This document shows positions 50,192 to 58,190 of a stretch of DNA of 64,000 bases, one piece after another. Source of the stretch: DAINPP01 sp963667315. GTDB taxonomy: Bacteria; Thermotogota; Thermotogae; MWEM01. The translations under genes and the position numbers were made by a program. The stretch lies in contig OY763325.1 of NCBI GenBank assembly GCA_963667315.1, positions 2,294,001-2,358,000 on the forward strand, read 5' to 3'. The notes below the pieces were generated by a model, which worked only from the letters and a program-made list of their open reading frames with translations, did not search any database and had not been told where the DNA came from. Each line of letters opens with the position of its first letter. Within the stretch, counting starts at the first letter, position 1.

Positions 50192-50341
50192 TTATTTTGT
50201 TTCTTTATGCACAGTATGCTTTCTACATCTTGGACAATACTTTTTCAATTCAAGTTTGTCAGGCATAGTCTGCTTATTCTTTGTAGTGGAATAATTCTTT
50301 TCTTTACATTCAGTACACTGAAGTCTAAGTTTAACTCTCAT
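50192..50341 (-). CDS. rpmG: 50S ribosomal protein L33
   Basis: Translating the gap between tRNA-Trp and tRNA-Tyr gives a 49-residue protein starting MRVKLRLQCTECKEKNYSTT with a second pair CPRC near the end. The four cysteines mark the zinc-type L33. An AGGTGTG SD lies upstream. Confidence 0.95.
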   Translation of the reverse strand: MRVKLRLQCTECKEKNYSTTKNKQTMPDKLELKKYCPRCRKHTVHKETK

Positions 50342-50369
50342 TTAACACACCTCTGTTCACAACAAATAA

Positions 50370-50456
50370 TGGTGGTAGAGGAAGGATTTGAACCTTCGAA
50401 GGCATTCCGCCAGCGGATTTACAGTCCGCCCCCTTTGGCCACTCGGGCACCCTACC
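50370..50456 (-). tRNA. tRNA-Tyr (anticodon GTA)
   Basis: 87-base class II tRNA: acceptor GGTAGGG/CTCTACC (one G-U), anticodon loop CTGTAAA, long variable arm, T loop GGTTCAAATCC and encoded CCA. Confidence 0.95.
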
Positions 50457-50486
50457 ACGTAAAGGATATATTCAGATTCTTAAGAA

Positions 50487-50563
50487 TGGAGCCAGTTGAG
50501 GGATTCGAACCCACGACCTGATGATTACAAATCATCCGCTCTGGCCAACTGAGCTAAACTGGC
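50487..50563 (-). tRNA. tRNA-Thr (anticodon TGT)
   Basis: 77 bases, acceptor GCCAGTT/AACTGGC, anticodon loop TTTGTAA, T loop GGTTCGAATCC, encoded CCA. First gene of the tRNA/ribosomal/polymerase transcript. Confidence 0.96.
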
Positions 50564-50968
50564 TCTCACTTCAAAAACCAGTGCTATTATATAGATTTGT
50601 TCCCGCTTTGTCAACACTTGATGGTTACAGTATGATGAATTTCCCTTGTGAATTATGTTGACTTTCAAAAGTTTTATGTGTTTCACACCAAAATCAGTGA
50701 CATTAAGTCACAACAAGCCATAAAAAAATATAGTATAATAAATGATTGACGGTTTTTCCCGATTGATTCTCAGGAAATACGCAATCAGTTCCACCCCATT
50801 AACAGTTGATACCGCATATTAAAAATAACACAACCGCTGAACTCAACAAAAATACATATTTCTTGAACTAAAATCATCGACAAAGAATTAAAATGGGTTG
50901 TTCAGAAAAAAAGACCGATTCCGTCAAAATATATAACTCTAATTTTAAGTTTTCAGTGAGGTGATACT
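50564..50968. other. Gene-free region between tRNA-Thr and the MBL-fold gene
   Basis: 405 bases with no supported ORF. Besides the tRNA promoter it holds an inverted repeat GTGAC-5-GTCAC (50697-50711) and a plus-strand TATAAT (50734-50739) with no -35, about 230 bases before the next gene. An alternative AT-rich promoter for that gene (TATAAC near 50932) is possible but weak. Confidence 0.5.
50586..50614 (-). promoter_or_regulatory. Consensus promoter of the tRNA-Thr to rpoC block
   Basis: Minus strand TTGACA (50609-50614), 17 bases, TATAAT (50586-50591): a perfect sigma-70 type match. It lies about 23 bases before the tRNA-Thr 5-prime end, as expected for a stable-RNA promoter. Confidence 0.93.
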
Positions 50969-51598
50969 ATGAGAATAAAGTGGTTAGGTCATTCATGCTT
51001 TAAAATCTGCACAGAATTCAACATCCTTATCGATCCATACGATGAATCGCTAACGTATCAATTTGAACCCGGTGAAGTCGATATCATACTCGAAAGCCAT
51101 CAGCACAGCGATCACTCAGCTCACGACAGAGTTACGGGCGATCCCGCAATCGTAAAAACACCGGGTGAACATCTATTTGATAATGTGAGGATTTTCGGAG
51201 TAGGTTCTTTTCACGATGAAGACCGTGGGAACAAGAGAGGAACCAATATAATCTTCAAGATAGAAACCGAAGGCTTTACAGTCGCTCATATGGGGGATAT
51301 TGGACAAGCTTTGAATTACGAACAGCTCGGACAACTTAAAAACATCGACGTCCTGATGATACCGGTCGGCGGAACCTATACAATAGATTACAAAACAGCC
51401 GTCGAAACCGTAAAAGCCATCAACCCGAAAATTGTATTACCCATGCATTATAAAACGAAATACTGCGACTATCCGATAGATGATAGTTCAAAATTTCTTG
51501 AAGAACTGAGCTGGGACACCAAACAAGTGAAGATACTCGAAATCAACACGTTAAAACTCAACGAATTTTATCAAAATTGTATTCTCTTTAATTTATAG
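50969..51598 (+). CDS. MBL-fold metal-dependent hydrolase
   Basis: 209 residues of the UlaG-like metallo-beta-lactamase type: RIKWLGHSCFKI, NILIDPYD, the metal motif ESHQHSDHS (HxHxDH), AHMGDIGQ and LPMHYKTKYCDYP. Such proteins hydrolyse small esters, lactones or phosphodiesters; the substrate is unknown. The SD GAGGTGATAC is excellent. A single-gene unit that converges with glpX on a shared terminator. Confidence 0.85.
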   Translation: MRIKWLGHSCFKICTEFNILIDPYDESLTYQFEPGEVDIILESHQHSDHSAHDRVTGDPAIVKTPGEHLFDNVRIFGVGSFHDEDRGNKRGTNIIFKIETEGFTVAHMGDIGQALNYEQLGQLKNIDVLMIPVGGTYTIDYKTAVETVKAINPKIVLPMHYKTKYCDYPIDDSSKFLEELSWDTKQVKILEINTLKLNEFYQNCILFNL

Positions 51599-51606
51599 TA
51601 AAAAGC

Positions 51607-51634
51607 AGGAAGCGGAGTATACACTCCGCTTCCT
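51607..51634. terminator. Shared terminator between the MBL gene and glpX
   Basis: AGGAAGCGGAGT, loop ATAC, ACTCCGCTTCCT: a 12-pair perfect stem with T-rich sequence on both sides, in the 39-base gap between convergent genes. Confidence 0.92.
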
Positions 51635-51637
51635 ATT

Positions 51638-52654
51638 TTAAAGTTTTATATCAAAAAACCTTTCATCACCACTCGAAGATTTCAACCGGATTGTTTTCTT
51701 TTTGAGATCGTGATGTGTTGTGATGTATCGAACGGTAGCACTGGGCATCCTCATGGCAATAGACTCTGTTATGGCTTTACCGTGCACAAATTTTACACCG
51801 TTTAAAAAATCACCTTTCGTAACACCGGTAGCGGCAAAGATAACGTGTTCCCCGCCTACCAGATCCTCAGTCATGTATACTTTGTCAAAGTCCCATCCCT
51901 GTTCTTCAAGAGCGGATTTTTCCTCTTCACTCTGAGCCCATAACTTGACCTGCAGTTCGCCACCCAGCGTTCTTAGTGCAGCAGCAGCCAGGACACCTTC
52001 CGGCGAACCGCCAATTCCAATATAGATATTAACACCACTTTCCGGTGTAGCCGTAGCCATTGCTCCCGCTATATCTCCATCGCTGATAAGTTTTATTCTC
52101 GCACCGGTTTTTTTTATCTCCTCTATGATTTCTTTATGCCTGTCCCTGTTCAGGATAACCACCGTAATCTCACTCACATCAACATCCAGAACTGCTGCTG
52201 CAACCTTCAGATTCTCTCTGATAGGGGAATCAATATCCAACCGTCCCTTCAATTCAGGACCTACCGCGAGTTTTTTGCAGTAGAAAGTTGGTAAAGGGGC
52301 AATTTTACCATGCTCGGCAGCGACCATAACCGCTATTCCATTTGGTAATCCGTATGCAACCAGTCGCGTCCCGTCTATCGGATCAACAGCAATATCCATT
52401 TCCGGTGCGTTATCTTCATAACTGCCCACCCGTTCACCTTCATACAGCATAGGCGCTTCATCTTTTTCTCCCTCACCGATAATAACAGTCCCTTTAATAT
52501 CGATGTAATCAAGCATTCCGCGCATGGCATCAACTGCTGCCTTATCTACTTCCTCTTTATCACCAAAACCTAAATACCTGCTGCTCATCAAAGCAGCCGC
52601 TTCCGTAACCCGAACAAAGTCGAGAGAAAACTCCGGATACATTTCTTTTGACAT
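51638..52654 (-). CDS. glpX: Fructose-1,6-bisphosphatase class II
   Basis: 338 residues of the GlpX family: TVIIGEGEKDEAPML, the metal and phosphate motif VDPIDGTRLVAYG, IGIGGSPEGVLAAAALRTLGG and TGVTKGDFLNGV. It is a gluconeogenic enzyme in the cytoplasm. ATG 52654 is 7 bases after GGGGAGG; the longer frame to 52684 is unsupported. Confidence 0.94.
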   Translation of the reverse strand: MSKEMYPEFSLDFVRVTEAAALMSSRYLGFGDKEEVDKAAVDAMRGMLDYIDIKGTVIIGEGEKDEAPMLYEGERVGSYEDNAPEMDIAVDPIDGTRLVAYGLPNGIAVMVAAEHGKIAPLPTFYCKKLAVGPELKGRLDIDSPIRENLKVAAAVLDVDVSEITVVILNRDRHKEIIEEIKKTGARIKLISDGDIAGAMATATPESGVNIYIGIGGSPEGVLAAAALRTLGGELQVKLWAQSEEEKSALEEQGWDFDKVYMTEDLVGGEHVIFAATGVTKGDFLNGVKFVHGKAITESIAMRMPSATVRYITTHHDLKKKTIRLKSSSGDERFFDIKL

Positions 52655-52721
52655 GCATTTACCTCCCCGTAGCAAATATATCAAAGAATAGTTGTACTTT
52701 AATCAGGTAACATTATAACAT

Positions 52722-52973
52722 TTATTTCTTCTCGTAGAACTTCAACAAATCTTCCACAACACTTTCCAGAATGCCATTTTTCGCTGCCATAATCGCTTCA
52801 TACTTCTTTTCCTCAAGGTTTAAAGCGCCTCTTGTTGCTTTTATCACTTCGAGTTTTTTCAATTCATTTTCATGATCCAACATTTCCATCTGAAGGTTTA
52901 GCACAACCTCGTTGAATGTTGCCGGCTCCTTTGATGCAAGTTCCTTCAAAAAAACTTCATTTTTAAGAGACAT
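52722..52973 (-). CDS. Small helical protein of unknown function
   Basis: 83 residues, highly charged and probably all alpha-helical or coiled coil (EMLDHENELKKLEVIKATRG). No recognised family. The SD GAGG lies 2-3 bases before the ATG with GGGAG further upstream. It lies 67 bases before glpX, behind the GH57 terminator, whose T run is immediately followed by a TATAAT. Confidence 0.7.
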   Translation of the reverse strand: MSLKNEVFLKELASKEPATFNEVVLNLQMEMLDHENELKKLEVIKATRGALNLEEKKYEAIMAAKNGILESVVEDLLKFYEKK

Positions 52974-53004
52974 ATCCTCAACTCCCTTTTTAAGATATTC
53001 TATT

Positions 53005-53035
53005 ATATCAAAAAACCCCGCTTAAAAGCGGGGTT
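53005..53035 (-). terminator. Terminator of the thiN-DUF4912-GH57 operon
   Basis: AACCCCGCTT (53014-53023) and AAGCGGGGTT (53026-53035) form a 10-pair stem; six T follow on the minus strand. Right behind it is a minus-strand TATAAT that could serve the next gene. Confidence 0.9.
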
Positions 53036-53048
53036 CGTCTATACCATT

Positions 53049-54653
53049 TTATCGATTTAAATAAACTCTATAATCAATCTCCGGAAAGATCGGATCCAAC
53101 CATTCGATTTTTTCCAGATCATCCTTCTCCAGACAGTTATTTACAAGTTCTTCGTACAATTTGAGAAATCTGTCAACATGCTGCTTAGTCCTGTTGGATG
53201 CATATTCAACTGTTGTTCCGGTCGTCATGATAAACGCCCAGTCGCTGGACTGTGCCAGCATCAATTCCCTTGCAGCCTGATTTAAAGCCCTGATCCTCAT
53301 CTCATCGGTTTCTTCAGCGTTATCCGACGCCAATTCGGTCATCTTCTCTATCAGATGATCAAGATGTCTGTAAATCCAATCATTCGATCCATTAATCCAA
53401 ACCTCATTATACCCGTTGGCTCCCCAGGTTGAATCTCCCGGGGTATCAACTTGTACGGCTCTGAGCTTGTTCTCAATAAAATCAGGCGGCGTAATCGGAT
53501 CAATATTGTCGTGATCATTAAGGGCACGGAAGAAATGCTCGATAAATGCAGGTCCTTCAAACCACCAATGCCCGAATAACTCCGCATCAAAAGGCGCAAC
53601 GACAATCGGTTCGACTCCCATAAACATATCATAAAGGCCGGCAACCTGAGCCGCTTTCTTTTCAGCAAAGTCTCTGCCATGTGATCTTGCCGCTTCCATC
53701 GCCTCCTCAATATCATAAAAATCCTTTCTTCCAAGCGCCGTCCCTTTACCGGTGACCTTGTAATACTTTATCCCGGTATTCGTTCGAACACCACTGCTGT
53801 CAAGATACTCCCTGATATAGTCCAATTCCCTGTCGAAACCAACATCCCTGTAGAATTCACGGTATCTGAAGTCTCCAGGATACCCAATCTCGGCACTCCA
53901 GACCTGTTCACTCGACTCCGGATCCCTACCGAAAGCAAATACACCACTCTCAGTGACAATAGGTCTGTACACACCATATCGCGGTGGTGTGTCGGCATAC
54001 CAGATCCCATGCGAATCCACGAAGAAATATCTGATATCCTCTTCTGCGAGATATTTATCCAGTCCTGCAGTGTAACCGCATTCCGCCAGCCAAATGCCTT
54101 TCGGATTCTTTCCCATATGCTTTGCATACGTCTGTCTTCCGGTCTTCACCTGTGCCCGAACGGCATTGGGATATCTGTCCATAAGGGGAAGAAATCCATG
54201 CGTCGCATTACATGTGATAATCTCAAGTTTTCCCTCATCCTGAAAACGTTTAAAGCCATTCAGCAGTCTTCCGTCATATTCATCTCTGAAAACCCTCAAA
54301 AGATCTTTAAAATCATCATGATAATACTTCGCCATCTTATTTTTCTTCGGATTCTCTTCTCTCGTTTTCTCAATTTCTTTTGCCGAAAGACTGATCAACG
54401 ATTCAAGATGTCTGATATACTTTTGTTGCAGACTGTCCGAATCGAGCATCTCCATCAAAGGTGGCGTGATAGACATGGTGACCGCATAGGGAATATCATC
54501 ATTATCAAGTGTCTCAAAAACCCTGAGAAGCGGGATATAGGTTTCACTTATCGCTTCAAATAACCATTTCTCTTCCATGAATTCTTCGTAATCAGGATGA
54601 TGAATGTAAGGAAGATGTGCATGTAGAACCAGTGAAAAATACCCTTTACTCAT
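53049..54653 (-). CDS. Glycoside hydrolase family 57, glucan-branching type
   Basis: 534 residues. FSLVLHAHLPYIHHP at the N-terminus, catalytic nucleophile Glu191 in WLAECGY and acid Asp356 in APFDAELFGHWWFEG, then a helical C-terminal domain. This is the layout of GH57 1,4-alpha-glucan branching enzymes such as those of Thermotogales and Thermococcales. It probably forms alpha-1,6 branches in glycogen-like polymer; an alpha-amylase-like activity is the alternative. It starts 2 bases after the DUF4912 gene. Confidence 0.88.
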   Translation of the reverse strand: MSKGYFSLVLHAHLPYIHHPDYEEFMEEKWLFEAISETYIPLLRVFETLDNDDIPYAVTMSITPPLMEMLDSDSLQQKYIRHLESLISLSAKEIEKTREENPKKNKMAKYYHDDFKDLLRVFRDEYDGRLLNGFKRFQDEGKLEIITCNATHGFLPLMDRYPNAVRAQVKTGRQTYAKHMGKNPKGIWLAECGYTAGLDKYLAEEDIRYFFVDSHGIWYADTPPRYGVYRPIVTESGVFAFGRDPESSEQVWSAEIGYPGDFRYREFYRDVGFDRELDYIREYLDSSGVRTNTGIKYYKVTGKGTALGRKDFYDIEEAMEAARSHGRDFAEKKAAQVAGLYDMFMGVEPIVVAPFDAELFGHWWFEGPAFIEHFFRALNDHDNIDPITPPDFIENKLRAVQVDTPGDSTWGANGYNEVWINGSNDWIYRHLDHLIEKMTELASDNAEETDEMRIRALNQAARELMLAQSSDWAFIMTTGTTVEYASNRTKQHVDRFLKLYEELVNNCLEKDDLEKIEWLDPIFPEIDYRVYLNR

Positions 54654-54655
54654 AA

Positions 54656-55606
54656 TTATTCTTCCTCCCCGTCATGTTCAAAGTTTTTTTCATTCATCGG
54701 GAAAAAAGCGCCACCACCCGATGTAATCGTAAACTGATCAAAATCTTTTGGCATCAGAGAAGAGCCCCCTACCGCTTTTAATTTAGGTCTGGCCAGAACA
54801 CCTGTTGCCGGCTTCGAAAATTCATAGCCGGAACTGAGATCAAGCCATCTTTCTTCTTTTTTTACGGCAAATGAATTCGGCGGCGTTCTCACAATATTAC
54901 TTCTCAAAAGAATAACAAATTCACCATTTTCATTCATATATCCCACCTCACTGATATATGAGGCATTTGGATTATTGACATTCGCATAAAATTTCTTCTC
55001 TCCGTTAAACGGTATCACATATTCCCATAATTGGTGGGCATTCTGACCATCAAATTCTATATAAGTGACATCGTATATTCTGAGCAATAATTTTTCCCCG
55101 GTTCCTTCAAGTCTTTTGATTAATGAGACGGTCTGGTCTGAAAAGTCCCAGTAAATGTGGATCCAAAGCGGATTAACCGGAAGGGCTACCAGCTTATCAA
55201 TCCCATATGTTTTGGGTAGTTCTGGAATCACAGGAGCTCCGGGGTTGACAGCATTCTGATTCGAACTTGGTAAGGTAGACGTGGTTTCTGAACGCTTTTC
55301 TGCTTTTTCATGTCTGATCAGGGATCTTTTTATCCTGTCTTCCAGTTCTGCCTTTTTCATATTTCTTTTAAAAGAAATCCCCATTTTTTTCGCAATCTTT
55401 CTCAATTCAAATATCCTCGGTTCACCTCTCAGCATCTTTCTGATCTGTTCCATATCAGTCGGATCAATTTCTTTCACCAATTCATTCGAAAGAGATTGTA
55501 TCAGTTCTTTTTTCCTCATCTTATAATAGCCTTTGATATCTCTCGATTTGGCTATATCTTTCAATTCACTTACCGTCTTCTCCGAAAGACTCTTATTACT
55601 CCACAT
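54656..55606 (-). CDS. DUF4912 protein with two Rho-N/SAP-like motifs
   Basis: About 316 residues. Two short helical motifs resembling the Rho N-terminal or SAP fold (SELKDIAKSRDIKGYYKM near the start, FELRKIAKKMGISFKRNM at about 75) are followed by a DUF4912 domain with PVNPLWIHIYWDFSD, which has carbohydrate-binding-module-like beta structure. Function unknown; the link to GH57 suggests glucan binding. ATG 55606 is 7 bases behind GGGGAGG; the GTG at 55612 is too close. It overlaps thiN by 11 bases. Confidence 0.78.
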   Translation of the reverse strand: MWSNKSLSEKTVSELKDIAKSRDIKGYYKMRKKELIQSLSNELVKEIDPTDMEQIRKMLRGEPRIFELRKIAKKMGISFKRNMKKAELEDRIKRSLIRHEKAEKRSETTSTLPSSNQNAVNPGAPVIPELPKTYGIDKLVALPVNPLWIHIYWDFSDQTVSLIKRLEGTGEKLLLRIYDVTYIEFDGQNAHQLWEYVIPFNGEKKFYANVNNPNASYISEVGYMNENGEFVILLRSNIVRTPPNSFAVKKEERWLDLSSGYEFSKPATGVLARPKLKAVGGSSLMPKDFDQFTITSGGGAFFPMNEKNFEHDGEEE

Positions 55607-56273
55607 CTTCACGCCTCCCCGTCTTGTTAAAATACATGATTGTTCCTTTATTCATTTTGATACTGACACACTTTGAAACGGATACATTACTCAAAGCAAC
55701 GGTTTCTGTACTTTTTAACACTTTATCTTCCAGTTGGAACTGAAATCCTTTAAGAGATACCCCGGTTACATCCCCTCCTATCGGAATAAAAGACCAGGTA
55801 TCCCCAACACCACTGTTAAAAACCATCTCCCGTTCACCGTCCAACATCCCGATCTTTTCGTTTCCCGAAAAGATCGTCAGGCGAAGATTATTCTTCATCG
55901 CTTTTTTCAAAAGTGGAATACAGGCAAATGTTTGATCCATACGTCCACCGGTTACACCCCAGACTTCTGCTGAACCCACATGTGTTGCGGTCAGATACTC
56001 TATCGCCGCCTCCATATCAAGAAAATCTTTATCCTTTTTCAGTAAAATGCAATTGCTTTTCCTTCGAAAATACCAGTAAAGAACGCTCTCTCCGACTGAA
56101 TCAAGATCACCTATAAACATATCCGGAACCCTGTCCATCAATAGATATTGTAATAATCCGCCATCGACCGCCAAATGTACCATTCCCGGAATTTCCAGCC
56201 TATTGGATAAATATTTCCTTTCTGTTTGTGATAATGGAAATCCACCTATCACCATTGCTTTTTGATAATTCAA
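55596..56273 (-). CDS. thiN: Thiamine pyrophosphokinase
   Basis: 225 residues: VDGGLLQYL, PDMFIGDLDSV (metal and ATP binding), LLKKDKDFLDMEAAIEYL and GVTGGRMDQTFACI, then a beta C-terminal domain. It makes TPP from thiamine and ATP. The start is TTG 56273 behind GGAG. No TPP-riboswitch motif is seen in the 130-base leader. Confidence 0.9.
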   Translation of the reverse strand: MNYQKAMVIGGFPLSQTERKYLSNRLEIPGMVHLAVDGGLLQYLLMDRVPDMFIGDLDSVGESVLYWYFRRKSNCILLKKDKDFLDMEAAIEYLTATHVGSAEVWGVTGGRMDQTFACIPLLKKAMKNNLRLTIFSGNEKIGMLDGEREMVFNSGVGDTWSFIPIGGDVTGVSLKGFQFQLEDKVLKSTETVALSNVSVSKCVSIKMNKGTIMYFNKTGRREDVE

Positions 56274-56409
56274 ATTCTTTCTCCTGAAATTTTATTTTCT
56301 TCCGATTTTAGATGATTAAAACCGATCACAGCTGAATATAACCGTTTAACATAGACATATCTTCTTTTTTTATCTCTTTTTGGCGTTTTATAACCCACTT
56401 ATATACTGT

Positions 56410-56437
56410 ATTATACACTATTAAAAAAAATTGTCAA
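56410..56437 (-). promoter_or_regulatory. thiN: Promoter of the thiN operon
   Basis: Minus strand TTGACA (56432-56437), 16 bases, TATAAT (56410-56415): a near-ideal promoter about 135 bases before the thiN start. Confidence 0.85.
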
Positions 56438-56482
56438 CACATTACATTTATCAGATAAATGTATTAATGCATTGACTATCAA

Positions 56483-56516
56483 ACAAAAAAAAACGAGTCT
56501 CCCTCAGGAGACTCGT
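56483..56516 (-). terminator. Terminator after uppP
   Basis: ACGAGTCTCC (56493-56502), loop CTCA, GGAGACTCGT (56507-56516), followed by nine T on the minus strand. It begins 3 bases after the uppP stop. Confidence 0.94.
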
Positions 56517-56518
56517 CG

Positions 56519-57286
56519 TTATACCATACTCGTTATGATTGAGATTAAAGCCATTGCCCAACAATAGAACGAGAAATATTTCAATTTTTTTGACTTTGTC
56601 AGAACTTTTAATAATAGCAGTGCAAGAAATCCGGATACAGCCGCAAACACAAAGCCCCACAGGCCGTTATGAACCTGTGTAATCGCATCCATTTCAAGAA
56701 GTGTTCCACCCAATATGACTGGTATTGACAGTAAAAAAGAGAACTTAAAGGCATCTTCTCTCTTAACGCCAAGTAAAAGTGCGCCAACAAGTGTCAATCC
56801 GCTACGGGATATTCCCGGAACAATGGCAGCTGCTTGAAAAATCCCGATCAATAAAGCCAGTTTCATCCCGATATCTCCAAGAACGTATCTACCCGGTTTT
56901 AACCTGTCGGTTATAAATAACAACACTCCCGTTATGATAAGGGATATACCAATCACAAGGTTTCCGGTCAGATGTTCACTAAGAAAGTCCTTCCCAAGGA
57001 TCCCAAGAACCGCTGCCGGAACTGAACCGGCTATCAAGGCAAAAAACAGTTTCCATGCATTCATCTTCCCGGTGAACATCCCGATAACAATATCTCTTAA
57101 ATCTTTCCAGAAGAAAAAGAGTACCGCAAGCAGTGTTCCGGCATGTAACAGCACAACATACTCAGTTCCAAAATCAAGCCCCAGAAAATTCCTTGCAAGA
57201 AAAAGGTGGCCCGAACTGGATACAGGTAGAAATTCTGTCGTTCCCTGAATCAAACCTGTACTGATTGCCTGAAATATATCTGTCAT
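56519..57286 (-). CDS. uppP: Undecaprenyl-diphosphatase
   Basis: 255 residues, about eight membrane segments. Active-site motifs GTTEFLPVSSSGHL and PGISRSGLTL. It recycles undecaprenyl pyrophosphate to the monophosphate carrier for peptidoglycan and surface glycans. It lies 10 bases after the purine phosphorylase gene. Confidence 0.95.
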   Translation of the reverse strand: MTDIFQAISTGLIQGTTEFLPVSSSGHLFLARNFLGLDFGTEYVVLLHAGTLLAVLFFFWKDLRDIVIGMFTGKMNAWKLFFALIAGSVPAAVLGILGKDFLSEHLTGNLVIGISLIITGVLLFITDRLKPGRYVLGDIGMKLALLIGIFQAAAIVPGISRSGLTLVGALLLGVKREDAFKFSFLLSIPVILGGTLLEMDAITQVHNGLWGFVFAAVSGFLALLLLKVLTKSKKLKYFSFYCWAMALISIITSMV

Positions 57287-57296
57287 ATTTTAAACC

Positions 57297-58124
57297 TTAG
57301 AGTTTTTCACAAAAAGCACTGATGATTCTTGCCATCTTCTTACCGGCCCTCTTTCCGACTTCAAGTACTTCTTCTGCCGTCAAAGGCTGTAAATCTTCTC
57401 CTACAGCTTTATCAGTAATAGCAGACAAACCAACAACCTTGATGCCCCCATGAGCCGCACAGATTGCTTCAGGAACCGAAGACATACCGATTGCATCGCC
57501 TCCCATATGTCTGAACATCTTTAACTCAGCCGGTGTTTCAAAATTCGGTCCGGATACAGCAACGTATACGCCTTCATAAAGGGGTTCTCCGATCTCTCTT
57601 GCAATATCGAGTATCTGCCTTCTGAGGTCAAGTGTATAGGTATCTGACATATCCGGGAATCGAGGTCCCCATTCTTCGATGTTTTGTCCAACGAGCGGAT
57701 TGTCCCCGATCATATTGATATGATCTGTAATCAGCATCGGCACACCAATTTCGAAATCAGGATTAAGGCCACCGGCTGCGTTTGTGATGAAGAGAATTTC
57801 TACACCCATCATCTGCATAACCCTTATGGGAAAGGTAACCGTTTTCATATCATAGCCTTCGTAAGCATGGAATCGTCCATTCATCAAAACCACTTCATTT
57901 TTCCCCAATTTCCCAAAGATCAGTTCTCCTTTGTGACCAGGCGCGGTAGAAACCGGAAACTCAGGAATTTCGGAATAAGGGAAGGTCTTTCTATTTTCCA
58001 GGCTGTCGGCTATACCGGCAAGACCTGATCCCAAGACGATCCCTGTTTTTGGGATTTCCACCAATTTGGACTTAAGAAACTCTGCAACATCTTCTACTCT
58101 TTTTTTGTACTCAGCGTTTGTCAT
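57297..58124 (-). CDS. punA: Purine nucleoside phosphorylase (trimeric type)
   Basis: 275 residues: GIVLGSGLAGIADSLENR, EFPVSTAPGHKGELIFG, ITNAAGGLNPDFEIG, NFETPAELKMFRHMGGDAIG and MSSVPEAICAAH. It splits purine nucleosides with phosphate to base and ribose-1-phosphate. ATG 58124 is 8 bases behind GGGG; the GTG at 58133 is inside the SD. Only 6 bases separate a terminator T run from the SD. Confidence 0.93.
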   Translation of the reverse strand: MTNAEYKKRVEDVAEFLKSKLVEIPKTGIVLGSGLAGIADSLENRKTFPYSEIPEFPVSTAPGHKGELIFGKLGKNEVVLMNGRFHAYEGYDMKTVTFPIRVMQMMGVEILFITNAAGGLNPDFEIGVPMLITDHINMIGDNPLVGQNIEEWGPRFPDMSDTYTLDLRRQILDIAREIGEPLYEGVYVAVSGPNFETPAELKMFRHMGGDAIGMSSVPEAICAAHGGIKVVGLSAITDKAVGEDLQPLTAEEVLEVGKRAGKKMARIISAFCEKL

Positions 58125-58142
58125 TTTATTCACCCCTACGAC

Positions 58143-58168
58143 AAAAACGGGCTTTGTACAAGCCCGTT
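58143..58168 (-). terminator. Terminator between the lipoprotein gene and punA
   Basis: AACGGGCTT (58146-58154), 5-base loop, AAGCCCGTT (58160-58168); on the minus strand TTTTTG follows. It lies 23 bases after the lipoprotein stop and directly in front of the punA SD. Confidence 0.87.
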
Positions 58169-58190
58169 AAGTTTTATTTTCTATTTAGTT

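Noticed and set aside
50697..50711. CRP/FNR site
   Set aside because: The half sites GTGA and TCAC are 7 bases apart rather than 6 and lack the outer T/A, so only a generic inverted repeat is reported.
54009..54563. 184-codon plus-strand ORF inside the GH57 gene
   Set aside because: Antisense shadow of a gene with both catalytic residues in place.
56274..56403. TPP riboswitch before thiN
   Set aside because: The 130-base leader lacks the conserved CTGAGA and ACCTGA-type segments of a TPP riboswitch.
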